A stretch of 64,000 nucleotides of DNA from Candidatus Poribacteria bacterium (GCA_022821965.1 JAJECN010000022.1:62001-126000), one strand, 5' to 3'. Positions 27,347 through 35,438 are shown, counted from the first letter of the stretch. Notes: generated from the sequence alone by a model not told the origin. Translations and numbers: made by a program.

Positions 27347-27850
27347 ATGGCACCACAATACGACAACCCTTTCCGCAACATGACGATTATTTCACCCAGG
27401 ACGCAGCAAGAAAACTACGATCACTACTGCCAAACAGGACAGGGCGCGAAAGCCGATAACACTCCGTTTCCACGGAAGGTGGATCTTTGGTTTGCGGGCC
27501 TCTCACTGGCAGTGCGGAAGAATCTTAAACCGATGGATTTAAAGAAAGAGGAAACCGTTAGTATCATTAACGGTGATATTTTTAACACTGATGGTTGGCA
27601 GGCACAAGCGATAATGCTGATAGCGATAGCAGTTGAGGGAAACTTAGAGGCTGTCCTAAATCCACGTCGTATGATGGATATTGCCAACGGTTTAGCGGCT
27701 GCCGGTGTCAATGACATCATAAAAATGCTAAGCGAAGGACCTGAAAAAGCGATATGGAATCTGTCTGAAGCCTTTGAAGGCGTATTGCAATCTGATACTG
27801 GTACAGGGGAACAATCGGACCAGGATCGACTCGCTGAAGCCCTGCTATGA
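27347..27850 (+). CDS. Conserved PT-locus protein of unknown function (DndE position)
   Basis: The product is a 167-aa cytoplasmic protein with a hydrophilic start (NPFRNMTIISPRTQQENY) and a probable helical core, FPRKVDLWFAGLSLAVRKNLKP, then GWQAQAIMLIAIAVEGNLEAVL and IANGLAAAGVNDIIKML. I do not recognise the family and it does not look like the canonical DndE sequence. It follows the DndD-like gene by 9 nt, the usual place for dndE after dndD, so an analogous DNA-nick-binding or structural role is possible but unproven. GGAGATTGAT precedes the ATG. The C-terminus is acidic and polar (TGTGEQSDQDR). Confidence 0.65.
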   Translation: MAPQYDNPFRNMTIISPRTQQENYDHYCQTGQGAKADNTPFPRKVDLWFAGLSLAVRKNLKPMDLKKEETVSIINGDIFNTDGWQAQAIMLIAIAVEGNLEAVLNPRRMMDIANGLAAAGVNDIIKMLSEGPEKAIWNLSEAFEGVLQSDTGTGEQSDQDRLAEALL

Positions 27851-27860
27851 TTCTATAACC

Positions 27861-27890
27861 TTACAGAAATTGCCCAAACTTCAGTATAAT
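27861..27890 (+). promoter_or_regulatory. Possible internal promoter in the PT locus
   Basis: A consensus TATAAT at 27885 lies in the 57-bp gap, with a weak TTACAG 18 bp upstream. GAGGTG at about 27894 precedes the ATG at 27908. It could drive the last three genes separately. Confidence 0.45.
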
Positions 27891-27907
27891 TTAGAGGTGT
27901 ATGAACT

Positions 27908-28198
27908 ATGCCGAAAGAGTTACCACCATCTTTAAAAGTAGGTACCGGATGGATAGAATTGGAAATCATCTCCGAACCGGATGTAGTTTTAACATTCAAA
28001 GGTTACGCGCCTATACTTCACGTTCAAAAAATTAGCAATAACCTTGAGTATATCTTCTACATATCAGCATCCTCTTTAGGACGTTCTCTTGAAGAGCTAC
28101 GCGAAAAGAATGAAGGTGTTTTCCAAGGCATTCAGTTTCGCGTCCGTAAAAAGGAGTCCGCTAAAACCGCCCCTTACGAGGTTGAAGCGATAGAATGA
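27908..28198 (+). CDS. Small beta-rich protein of unknown function in the PT locus
   Basis: A 96-aa protein with alternating hydrophobic residues suggesting a small beta barrel: GWIELEIISEPDVVLTFKGYAP, NNLEYIFYISA, then one helix LGRSLEELREKNEG and the strand FQGIQFRVRKK. I do not recognise it. The length and pattern could fit an OB-like or accessory DNA-binding fold, but there is no motif to prove this. Its end overlaps the next start (ATGA, 4 bp), so it is coupled to the 455-aa protein. AGAGGTG lies upstream of the ATG, and a TATAAT box precedes it. Confidence 0.65.
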   Translation: MPKELPPSLKVGTGWIELEIISEPDVVLTFKGYAPILHVQKISNNLEYIFYISASSLGRSLEELREKNEGVFQGIQFRVRKKESAKTAPYEVEAIE

Positions 28199-29562
28199 CC
28201 CAGTTAAATTTACAACACACTTGCTCCGAAATTTTTACATACCTGGGTGTTAGCCCAAATCCATTGCGGATAGCGGAACTAATCAATCGCGTCCAACCGA
28301 GTTGCTGGACTTTTAGATTCACATTCAATGGTACCGGGCGAACAATAGTACAAATCGACTGCGATCACGCCATCTCCGACACTGATACCCTTACGTTAAT
28401 TGATGGATCATTGAAAGAAGTTTTCTTTGCTGATTCTCTTTCTTTGCATCAAACAGAAAAATTCTTCACAGTCAATATCTGTGAACTCTTCAAAAACCTC
28501 CCATCTTCAAACCAGATTACACTCCGTAATAATCTATCTAAGGGCACGGATTCCCTTTTGACACTAAAGGGATTTGGGAGATCTCACACTACGCCAAAAG
28601 AGTTACAAAAAATTTCCACTGTTTCTTCTTATTTTTTGGAAAATACCTGGCTCGGGGCTCCAGATTTCGCGGACTCAGCGTATTACATTCGTTGGATGGT
28701 ATTTGCGGAAGAATATGTAATCCGACCTCAGAATCGGTATATAAATAAATTGGGATCCACAGATTACTTCACTACGCAAACAAATCTGTACAACACACAT
28801 GGAATTCACATCGGTCATGCCAGTTTTTATACCGCCCCATCGCTTACAAATAATGAACTGTACACTATGTTCGGTCCAGTTCATCCACGAAAGGAAGATT
28901 GGCTGATTAGAAAGAATAAAGACCCATACTGGATTGTAGAAATTGGTTCGGAAACATTAAAACGGACTACAATTTGTGGAGGACATACACGCAAATTAAT
29001 TGATGAATTAGTTGATTCTGTTGAAAATGCACGACTTTCAATCACAGAATCAAATTTGTATCAAAACTATAAAGAAAAGATGCAATGGGAACAACAAACC
29101 GAATCGTCGCGAAATCTGAAAGTAAGGCAAGAGCGGGCGCGGGTGGGCAATAGAGTGCTTTTTAAAGGTAAACCGTTGATGCTTGTTCCTTCAAACGAAA
29201 ACGAAGTGCTTGTCTTGCTTGCTAAATTAGAGGCACTTAACGCCCTTCCTTTTCATGAATTCCTCTTATGGGAATATACACCGCGCGCTGGCATAGATGC
29301 AATAGCCTCCTACCAAATAAGGGAAGTTGATGCACAATCCATGTTTGTACCGATTGAATTAGAATATCACTTTGAGAATTTTAATGATCACGGACATCCT
29401 TATCATCAAGTTAATCTTGTAACTTGCTGGGATTTCCGCAATAACGAAACCACTGCAAAATTGCATAAACACAATGAATGGTTATATGAATACCGAGACG
29501 ACGCATCTGTCTTTATCGTTGTACTATCTCGTATCCCCAACCTTCAAATTGAGGACAATTAA
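28195..29562 (+). CDS. Unrecognised PT-locus protein with a possible degenerate PD-(D/E)XK domain
   Basis: The 455-aa protein has an N-terminal 280 residues of mixed alpha/beta with no known motif (CWTFRFTFNGTGRTIVQIDCDHAI; WLGAPDFADSAYYIRWMVFAEEY). A charged helix follows at about 290-320 (YKEKMQWEQQTESSRNLKVRQE). The C-terminus (about 335-450) resembles a restriction-endonuclease-like core: a helix ENEVLVLLAKLEAL, the strand RAGIDAIASY with Asp near 368, PIELEYHF with Glu near 388 and 390, and HPYHQVNLVTCWDF. The usual Lys of E-x-K is replaced by Glu, so activity is doubtful. It is coupled to the 96-aa gene upstream (4-bp overlap) and sits 3 nt before the DGQHR gene. The fold call is inference. 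Confidence 0.6.
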   Translation: MTQLNLQHTCSEIFTYLGVSPNPLRIAELINRVQPSCWTFRFTFNGTGRTIVQIDCDHAISDTDTLTLIDGSLKEVFFADSLSLHQTEKFFTVNICELFKNLPSSNQITLRNNLSKGTDSLLTLKGFGRSHTTPKELQKISTVSSYFLENTWLGAPDFADSAYYIRWMVFAEEYVIRPQNRYINKLGSTDYFTTQTNLYNTHGIHIGHASFYTAPSLTNNELYTMFGPVHPRKEDWLIRKNKDPYWIVEIGSETLKRTTICGGHTRKLIDELVDSVENARLSITESNLYQNYKEKMQWEQQTESSRNLKVRQERARVGNRVLFKGKPLMLVPSNENEVLVLLAKLEALNALPFHEFLLWEYTPRAGIDAIASYQIREVDAQSMFVPIELEYHFENFNDHGHPYHQVNLVTCWDFRNNETTAKLHKHNEWLYEYRDDASVFIVVLSRIPNLQIEDN

Positions 29563-29565
29563 TCA

Positions 29566-30645
29566 ATGAGTAATAAAATTGGCGAAATTGCCGGAGTCGT
29601 TCAGAAAACTCAAGCGAATCAGAAGTACTTATTTGGGACAATTCCCTCTGACAAGGTTAAAAACGTGACCTTTGTTCCAGTAAACGAATCCAGTTCCCGT
29701 AAGACCCCTCTTAATGAACAGACAGAAGAGGGTTACCAACGCCCTGGCTCGTTGTCACGTATGAGAGCCTTCGCTAGGTTCCTCAAAGATCATCCTAACA
29801 GCATTATACCACCAATCCTCCTCTCTGGACGCGGCAATTGGCATTTCAAACCAAATGGGGAAAGACAAGAGGTAGGAAAACTTATCATTCAAGAGAAAGC
29901 CGCCATTCTTGATGGTCAACACCGTCTTGGCGGCTTTGTGCACTTATATGAATCTGAAGATGATGTACGTGAAATCTCCTTCATTCTTCTTCCTGATCTG
30001 GATCCTGAAGAAGAAAAGAAGGAATTTCTCGTCGTTAACAATACGCAAAAAGGTGTCCCTAAATCGTTAACTATATACCTGGAGGATACGGAAGAAGCAC
30101 AAGTTGCGTGGGGGCTCAATGAAGAGGCAGACAGTCCTTTTAATGGGAAAATTACAAAAACGACATTACAACGCTCACAACTTTTTAATCTTGCCAGCGT
30201 AGCAAAACAAGTTAAACGCTTGTTTGCTATTGGCGGCGTTCAAGACTTAGATGTTGGACAGAAGATTGATTTTATGTCCCGGTTTTGGACAATAATTGCT
30301 GACCATCTTCATGAAGAATGGACAGATATTGAAAAACTTGATGATCCTGAAATAAAAGGCAGTCGCAGAAACTCTTTTGAGTACAAACTCCTTGAGCTCA
30401 CCGGACTTATAGCTTGGGCACACACTGGTGCCCACATTTTTTCCCGTAGTTACAGCGAGGAAACGGGTATGAATTGGGATAATGTCAGCCGCCTAGTAGA
30501 AGCAGCATCTGAAATAAATTGGCGTAAAAATGGTGACTACGCAGGTATGACTGGTGAGTATGGCGGCAAAATTATGGCAGACGATATGATTCGTTTATTA
30601 CCACCCGAAAGTGCTGAAACAGGTTTACATCAGGCTCTGAGTTGA
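29566..30645 (+). CDS. DGQHR-domain protein, DndB-like
   Basis: A 359-aa DndB/DGQHR-family protein. The hallmark DGQHR is at about residues 115-119 (KAAILDGQHRLGGF). It is preceded by the ParB-like segment RPGSLSRMRAFARFLKDHPNSIIPP and followed by ISFILLPDLDPEEEKKEFLVVNNTQKGVPKSL, all typical. DndB is a DNA-binding regulator that limits dnd expression and modification level. DGQHR proteins also occur in other defence islands. Its position last, 3 nt after the 455-aa gene and directly before a hairpin terminator, fits a regulatory or auxiliary role. Its separation from sspBCD by seven genes is unlike classical dndBCDE order. Confidence 0.82.
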   Translation: MSNKIGEIAGVVQKTQANQKYLFGTIPSDKVKNVTFVPVNESSSRKTPLNEQTEEGYQRPGSLSRMRAFARFLKDHPNSIIPPILLSGRGNWHFKPNGERQEVGKLIIQEKAAILDGQHRLGGFVHLYESEDDVREISFILLPDLDPEEEKKEFLVVNNTQKGVPKSLTIYLEDTEEAQVAWGLNEEADSPFNGKITKTTLQRSQLFNLASVAKQVKRLFAIGGVQDLDVGQKIDFMSRFWTIIADHLHEEWTDIEKLDDPEIKGSRRNSFEYKLLELTGLIAWAHTGAHIFSRSYSEETGMNWDNVSRLVEAASEINWRKNGDYAGMTGEYGGKIMADDMIRLLPPESAETGLHQALS

Positions 30646-30681
30646 ACTCGGCAACTAATTAGACAATATAAAACAGAAAAG

Positions 30682-30720
30682 ATACCACCGTCCCTGACTT
30701 GGGGAACGGTGGTATTTTTA
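30682..30720 (+). terminator. Rho-independent terminator closing the PT operon
   Basis: ATACCACCGTCCC and GGGGAACGGTGGTAT form a long stem (one bulged base) around a short TGACTT loop, followed by TTTTTA. It lies 37 bp after the DndB-like stop codon. Confidence 0.85.
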
Positions 30721-31395
30721 GGATTTACGCAGCTACCCCTTGTCCGGACGGATCTCCGGGCACATCCGAAAACGTGCACACATCCCTATATCCCATCCAG
30801 ATATGCCCTATCCAAAAAACCAAATATTTCCCTTGACTTTATTACTTTATATACGTTATACTTAAAATATATTATGTTTTCAATCAAAATAAAACTAAAA
30901 CTGTCTGCAACAATAATAAAATGTAGTATTCTATAAGAACTAAATTTTGGACAATTTTTCACAGATTTTCATGTGATAGATTTCTATACAGATGCCGCCC
31001 CTACGGGGCTGCAGCTCTTGGAAACCGATGAGATGCTTTTTCTACGAGTTAGGTTCGCGTGAAAACTCATAAAAAATATTAAAAGATTTGAACATTGCAT
31101 GTCAAACAAACTTATGGTAAAGTTCACACTTATTTGGCGATTACAAAAGGTTCACAGCCATCACGCACAGAACACTGATAAAAATATGACCCGGCAGAGT
31201 ACCTGAGGAAAGGAAACGCATTTCTTGTATCAAACGCAAAATAACGCAAAACTCGTCGAGAAGAACCGCAGGAGCACCCGCTTCACGACAAATCTATTTT
31301 GCATTGAAAGGTGAAATAAGGACAAAACGCAAACCTAAACGCAACCAGAACACGCGGGAGTGGGAAACTTAAAATATACGCCGAATGTCTCTCAG
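30721..31395. other. Long A/T-rich intergenic gap
   Basis: I see no gene in about 675 bp. It holds a copy of the dispersed motif CAGATGCCGCCCCTACGGGG (about 30990; relatives at 37520, 37570 and 47528) and a few spaced ACGCAAA words near 31235 and 31325. The 75-aa ORF here looks random. Confidence 0.5.
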
Positions 31396-31424
31396 TTGAC
31401 ATCTGCCATCAGATATGTTATTAT
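31396..31424 (+). promoter_or_regulatory. Strong sigma70-type promoter of the AlkD-like gene
   Basis: TTGACA, 17-bp spacer, TATTAT, ending 45 bp before the proposed start at 31470. This is the best promoter match in the window. Confidence 0.8.
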
Positions 31425-31469
31425 TTTCATACGCTCCGAAATTATCCGTCTCCTAAAGGATAAAACCTC

Positions 31470-32648
31470 TTGACTATGAGAGATCAACGCACGCTTTTTG
31501 ATCTGACACAAGATGGTCTGATCATCGGTGAAAAGATTCAGCGCATCTATCCTGAATTCGATGTGTCTGCCTTTGTTGCGGATGTCCGGACGGAGATGGA
31601 GGGGCAGACGATCTATAACGTGACGAATGCTATCGGTCGCGTCCTGCGCCAGTATCTGCCACAGGATTATTCCGATGCGCTTGCTATCTTGATGGATTTC
31701 GTTGAAATGGAGGCTCCACCGGAACCGGCTCGACATCCCACTGCCGAAACTGAGACGAGTCTGAGACCGATTGCCCATTTTATCAGTCTCTACGGGTTAG
31801 CGGATTTTGACGCATCTCTGGACGCTTTTTGTGAACTCTCTAAACATCGGTGTACGCGTGGTGGGGAAATTCGGGAGTTTATTATCAAGGACACGGAGCG
31901 GTGTTTTGAACGTTTTGGTGAATGGGTTAGGAACGAAAATGCAAATCTCCGTCTGTTTGTAGCTGCATCGCTCTGCATGCGTGGGACATGGCAGAAATGG
32001 CTGCGTCCGTTTATTGAGAACCCACAACCGATTCTAGCACTTCTGGAGACACTCAAAGATGATCCGGATGGACGTGTCCGGGAGCAGGTCGCTACAGATA
32101 TGCGTGATATTGTTAAGGAGTATCCAGAGGCGGGGTATGCTACGTTGGAGCGGTGGGGGCAGGACGGTAAACCGGAAACGCAGAAAATTCTCAAGCAGGC
32201 ACTCAAGTATCAGGTGAAGATTGGCGACGAACGCGCCTTTAAACTCCTCGGTCTGGGCGCGGTGCCGAAGTTAGGTAAGGCAGACATCACGTTGACCGAG
32301 CTGCAATCTGAACGTCTGGCACTTTCCATCAACGACGTTTTCCGTTTTTCATTCAGTTTACAGAGTGAATCCGATGCGGATCAGACGATCCTGAACTATT
32401 ACGTTGTCGCTTACAAACGTCCATCAGGACACATCACGCGCAAACGCTACCGCCTCAGTCAACGGACGTTGAAACCGAGACAGCGTGTCGCGTACGAAAA
32501 GTCTTTGTTTCCATTGCCGTCACTCAAGCAGTACGATGACGGTAAGGCGTGTCTTGGGTGGCACCGTTTTGAGTTGGAGATAAACGGCAATGTGCTTGGC
32601 GGTTTTGACTTTGAAGTGACCGCGCCGAAAGATCGGAAAACCTTTTGA
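31470..32648 (+). CDS. AlkD-like DNA alkylation repair protein (HEAT repeats)
   Basis: A 392-aa protein. Residues about 30-265 form tandem ARM/HEAT-like helical pairs as in AlkC/AlkD glycosylases, which excise N3/N7-alkylpurines. Examples are YNVTNAIGRVLRQYLPQDYSDALAILMDF, RPIAHFISLYG, WVRNENANLRLFVAASLC and LLETLKDDPDGRVREQVATDMRDI. The C-terminal 120 residues are a beta-sandwich extension (LSINDVFRFSFSLQSE, NYYVVAYKRPSG, RQRVAYEKSL, GWHRFELEINGN), as in longer AlkD/AlkC relatives. The TTG at 31470 is 9 nt from AAAGGA; the ATG at 31476 is also possible. It has a strong own promoter and lies next to the defence locus, but there is no sign of shared regulation. Confidence 0.82.
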   Translation: MTMRDQRTLFDLTQDGLIIGEKIQRIYPEFDVSAFVADVRTEMEGQTIYNVTNAIGRVLRQYLPQDYSDALAILMDFVEMEAPPEPARHPTAETETSLRPIAHFISLYGLADFDASLDAFCELSKHRCTRGGEIREFIIKDTERCFERFGEWVRNENANLRLFVAASLCMRGTWQKWLRPFIENPQPILALLETLKDDPDGRVREQVATDMRDIVKEYPEAGYATLERWGQDGKPETQKILKQALKYQVKIGDERAFKLLGLGAVPKLGKADITLTELQSERLALSINDVFRFSFSLQSESDADQTILNYYVVAYKRPSGHITRKRYRLSQRTLKPRQRVAYEKSLFPLPSLKQYDDGKACLGWHRFELEINGNVLGGFDFEVTAPKDRKTF

Positions 32649-32985
32649 ACTGGCTGCTATAAACATGCCGTCGCTATGCGACTGAAGAGGTTTTGAAGTC
32701 TTTGAGGTTTCCGTGTAAAATCCGGTGCGGTTGGGAAACCGCACCTACCGGGCCTGGGGATCCGGTGCGGTTGGGAATGCAGGTCGCAACCCCCTTTATC
32801 CCCCTTATCCCCCTTCCCAGTAACGGGTGGGGACCCCGGGGGTAGGTGAGTACACCGCAAAACCGAACCTACCTGGCTTAGACATTACTAAAGAGGCGAG
32901 GTTAAAAACCTCGCCAGCAGGGGTAGAAGCTTTAGAACAAAAGCCCCCCGTAACTAAATCTATCATCGGGATATGGGACACAAAG
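32649..32985. repeat. Composite dispersed-repeat block
   Basis: The gap consists of repeat modules: TTGAGGTTTCCGTGTAAAAT, CCGGTGCGGTT-gggA-AACCGCACC, a G/C-rich run (CCCCCTTTATCCCCCTTATC), GTACACCGCAAAACCGAACC and the hairpin GGCGAGGTTAAAAACCTCGCC (32895-32915). The same modules recur at 37400-37665 and 47555-47700. The ORF track wrongly extends the HAD gene through it. Confidence 0.75.
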
Positions 32986-33726
32986 ATGACCATTAACGGA
33001 ATTTTCTTTGACTTATACGGCACACTCTTGGTGTACGGAAATATGGATGCTGCATGGTCTGACTGGTTAAACGAATTTCATAAACAACTCAGATTGCACG
33101 GGTTGACATGTTCAATAGAATCATTTGCGAAAAGGTGCGATCAGTTTTTTGGTAAAAGCGAACCAACACCGCGACAATACAATATGACGGTGTTTGAACA
33201 ACGTATCCACAACCTCTGTTTGGATTTAGATCTGAATCTAACTCCTGAAGATATAACAGAGATTGCGAACAAAATCGCCAGTGCTTGGCAAAAACATATA
33301 TTGCTCGATGCTGAGGCATTAGACATCCTACAAATACTACATCACTCCAAAAAACTCGCGCTCATTTCCAATTTCGATCATCCACCGCACGTTCATTCAG
33401 TTCTCAATGAACTCGGTTTGACGGATTTTTTTGATTCGGTTGTTATCTCCGGTGAAGTGGGGGTCAAGAAACCGGATCCACGCATATTTGACTCGGCTTT
33501 TGTGCAGACTGGCATGAAGCCTGAAGAAGTCGTTTATGTTGGAGACACGGAAGACTATACAGCGGCAGCTCGTGCTGCGGGTATTGTGCCGATAGTGATA
33601 CAAAGGGAAAATGAGGGTAATGCGTTTGATTTCAGCGTAAATAAAGATAGTTCGGAGGGAAAAGAATTCACGCTTAATGTAAGGACGATAACTCAACTAT
33701 CGGAACTTATAGGACAGTTTGTTTGA
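32986..33726 (+). CDS. HAD-superfamily hydrolase
   Basis: Haloacid-dehalogenase-like phosphatase (246 aa) with an alpha-helical cap (C1). Motif I is FFDLYGTLL with nucleophile Asp at residue 9, motif II is LALISNF, motif III Lys lies in GVKKPDPRIF, and motif IV is VYVGDTEDYTAAARAAG. The substrate is unknown; such enzymes act on small phosphorylated metabolites. The track's 299-aa form starts inside a repeat block, so I use the ATG at 32986, directly before the family start MTINGIFFDLYG. It is followed by the PhyH pair on the same strand, 45 bp away. Confidence 0.9.
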   Translation: MTINGIFFDLYGTLLVYGNMDAAWSDWLNEFHKQLRLHGLTCSIESFAKRCDQFFGKSEPTPRQYNMTVFEQRIHNLCLDLDLNLTPEDITEIANKIASAWQKHILLDAEALDILQILHHSKKLALISNFDHPPHVHSVLNELGLTDFFDSVVISGEVGVKKPDPRIFDSAFVQTGMKPEEVVYVGDTEDYTAAARAAGIVPIVIQRENEGNAFDFSVNKDSSEGKEFTLNVRTITQLSELIGQFV

Positions 33727-33771
33727 ATCGTATGTTGACGGTTGATTGCCATAACGAAAGGAGTCGCACAC

Positions 33772-34506
33772 ATGACAGGTGAAGAGAAATTCAAAGTAGA
33801 CCTTGAAGGGTATCTCGTTATAAAGAACGTTTTGACCGACGATGAAGTCGCCGAGATGAATGAGATTATTGATAATGGGGATCGCCAAGGACCGCCGAGT
33901 CTCTGGGGTGAACCCTTTAAAAGGCTTATCGACCATCCGAAAGTTTTGCCGTATCTTATTGATTTGTTAGGTACACATGTCCGACTCGATCATGACTACG
34001 CCCTCTTCATGGAGAAAGGGCAAGGGCGCGGCGGATTACACGGCGGCGAGGATGGTGGACGCGCCGGTGGACACGTCGGTGATCATTGGTATAAGTATCG
34101 GGATGGACATATACGGAATGGGTTGTCCGTGATGACGTATAATCTGGCGGATGCACCCGCAGGGGCGGGTGGGTTTGCTTGTATCCCAGCGAGCCATAAG
34201 AGTAATTTCGTACCGGAAATTCCGTCAGAGGTTCGGCGATTTGAGCGTCCTGCACATTACGTTGTCCAGCCACCTGTCGAGGCGGGAGATGTGCTGTTTT
34301 TCACGGAGGCACTCATTCACGGGACGATGCCGTGGACAGCGGAACATGAACGTCGGTCGCTGCTCTATAAATACAGTCCTGGACATTCCGCGTGGTCGGG
34401 GAACTATTACGACATCGGTAAATATGAGGGGTTGACGGAACAACAGAAACGAATGCTGATGCCGCCATCCATCGGTAGACGACCGCCAGTTGTTGATTCT
34501 GAATAA
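33772..34506 (+). CDS. Phytanoyl-CoA dioxygenase (PhyH) family protein, copy 1
   Basis: A 244-aa Fe(II)/2-oxoglutarate oxygenase-like protein. Cupin strands are visible in GYLVIKNVLTDDEVAEMNEII, VRLDHDYALFME, NGLSVMTYNLADAPAGAGGFACIPASHKSN and VVQPPVEAGDVLFFTEALIHGTMPW. The distal His is in ALIHGT. The proximal motif is GLHGGEDGG, in which His is followed by Gly-Gly and not by H-x-D. ATG 33772 follows AAAGGAG; the track start at 33742 is 10 codons too early. It is paralogous to the next gene. The substrate is unknown; this family is strongly expanded in poribacteria-like genomes. Confidence 0.88.
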   Translation: MTGEEKFKVDLEGYLVIKNVLTDDEVAEMNEIIDNGDRQGPPSLWGEPFKRLIDHPKVLPYLIDLLGTHVRLDHDYALFMEKGQGRGGLHGGEDGGRAGGHVGDHWYKYRDGHIRNGLSVMTYNLADAPAGAGGFACIPASHKSNFVPEIPSEVRRFERPAHYVVQPPVEAGDVLFFTEALIHGTMPWTAEHERRSLLYKYSPGHSAWSGNYYDIGKYEGLTEQQKRMLMPPSIGRRPPVVDSE

Positions 34507-34704
34507 AGAAATCCAGTGAGGTTACATGAAGGTTAATAATTTAATCGGGTAATCTCTGAACGTGCGATAAATCGCACTACTACGAACAGCCCCGTTTGTA
34601 GTAGGGAGACCATTATTTTCACTAAATCGCACCATTATCTGTAGAACCTCTTTTCTGACAGCCGATTGCTGATGGCTGAAAGCCAAGTGAAAGGATTATT
34701 TACT
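34507..34704. other. Gap between the duplicated PhyH genes
   Basis: It contains the inverted words GTGCGATAAATCGCACTACTACGAACAGCC and ATTTTCACTAAATCGCACC plus CTGACAGCCGATTGCTGATGGCTG satellite sequence. No gene is present. Confidence 0.5.
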
Positions 34705-35436
34705 ATGACAGGTGAAGAGAAATTTCAGGTAGACCTTGAAGGGTATCTCGTCATAAAGAACGTTTTGACTAATGACGAAGTTGCTGAGATGAACGATATT
34801 ATTGATAACACAGAACGTCAGGGACCTCCAAGCCTGTGGGGTGAACCCTTTAAGCGGCTGATTGATCATCCGAAAATTCTGCCCTATCTTCTCAATCTAT
34901 TGGGTCCGCATGTCCGTTTAGATCACGATTACGCTATCTTCATGGAGGAGGGTCCCCATATTAATGGCTTGCACGGTGGCGAAGATGGCGGTGGACCCGG
35001 CGGTCCTGAAGCGGATCACTGGTATAAGTATCGCGACGGTATCATGCGGAACGGATTGTCTGTGATGACTTACAATCTGGCGGATGCTCCCGAAGGTGCG
35101 GGTGGATTCGCCTGTATTCCGGGAAGCCATAAGAGCAACTTTTTGCGGGAAATCCCGACAGAGGTTCGGCGATTTGAGCGTCCTGCACACTATGTCGTCC
35201 AACCCCCTCTGGAAGCGGGGGATGTCGTCTTTTTCACAGAGGCACTCGTTCACGGAACGATGCCGTGGAAGGCAAAACATCAACGGCGGTCATTGCTTTA
35301 TAAGTACAGCCCTGGACACTCCTCATGGGCACAACACTATTACGACATCAGCAAATACGGAGAATTGACGGAACAACAGAAACGGATGTTGCTGCCGCCT
35401 TCTATTGGTAGTCGTCCGCGCGTTGTTGAAGGTTAA
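34705..35436 (+). CDS. Phytanoyl-CoA dioxygenase (PhyH) family protein, copy 2
   Basis: The 243-aa paralogue of the preceding gene is nearly collinear with it. The start MTGEEKFQVDLEGYLVIKNVL differs in one residue over the first 20 from copy 1. It keeps GLHGGEDGGG, NGLSVMTYNLADAPEGAGG, the distal His in EALVHGTMPW and the final KRMLLPPSIGSRP. The start chosen follows AAAGGATTATTTACT and aligns with copy 1. The ankyrin gene begins 2 nt after its stop, so they form one unit. Divergence is mostly in the middle loop (PHINGLHGG vs RGGLHGG), where a substrate difference could arise. Confidence 0.88.
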   Translation: MTGEEKFQVDLEGYLVIKNVLTNDEVAEMNDIIDNTERQGPPSLWGEPFKRLIDHPKILPYLLNLLGPHVRLDHDYAIFMEEGPHINGLHGGEDGGGPGGPEADHWYKYRDGIMRNGLSVMTYNLADAPEGAGGFACIPGSHKSNFLREIPTEVRRFERPAHYVVQPPLEAGDVVFFTEALVHGTMPWKAKHQRRSLLYKYSPGHSSWAQHYYDISKYGELTEQQKRMLLPPSIGSRPRVVEG

Positions 35437-35438
35437 AC

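Noticed and set aside
30709-30936. 75-aa ORF after the PT locus
   Set aside because: It overlaps the terminator, is A/T-driven, and has no RBS or similarity.
32827-32985. Longer HAD protein
   Set aside because: The extension is translated repeat DNA including the GGCGAGG hairpin.
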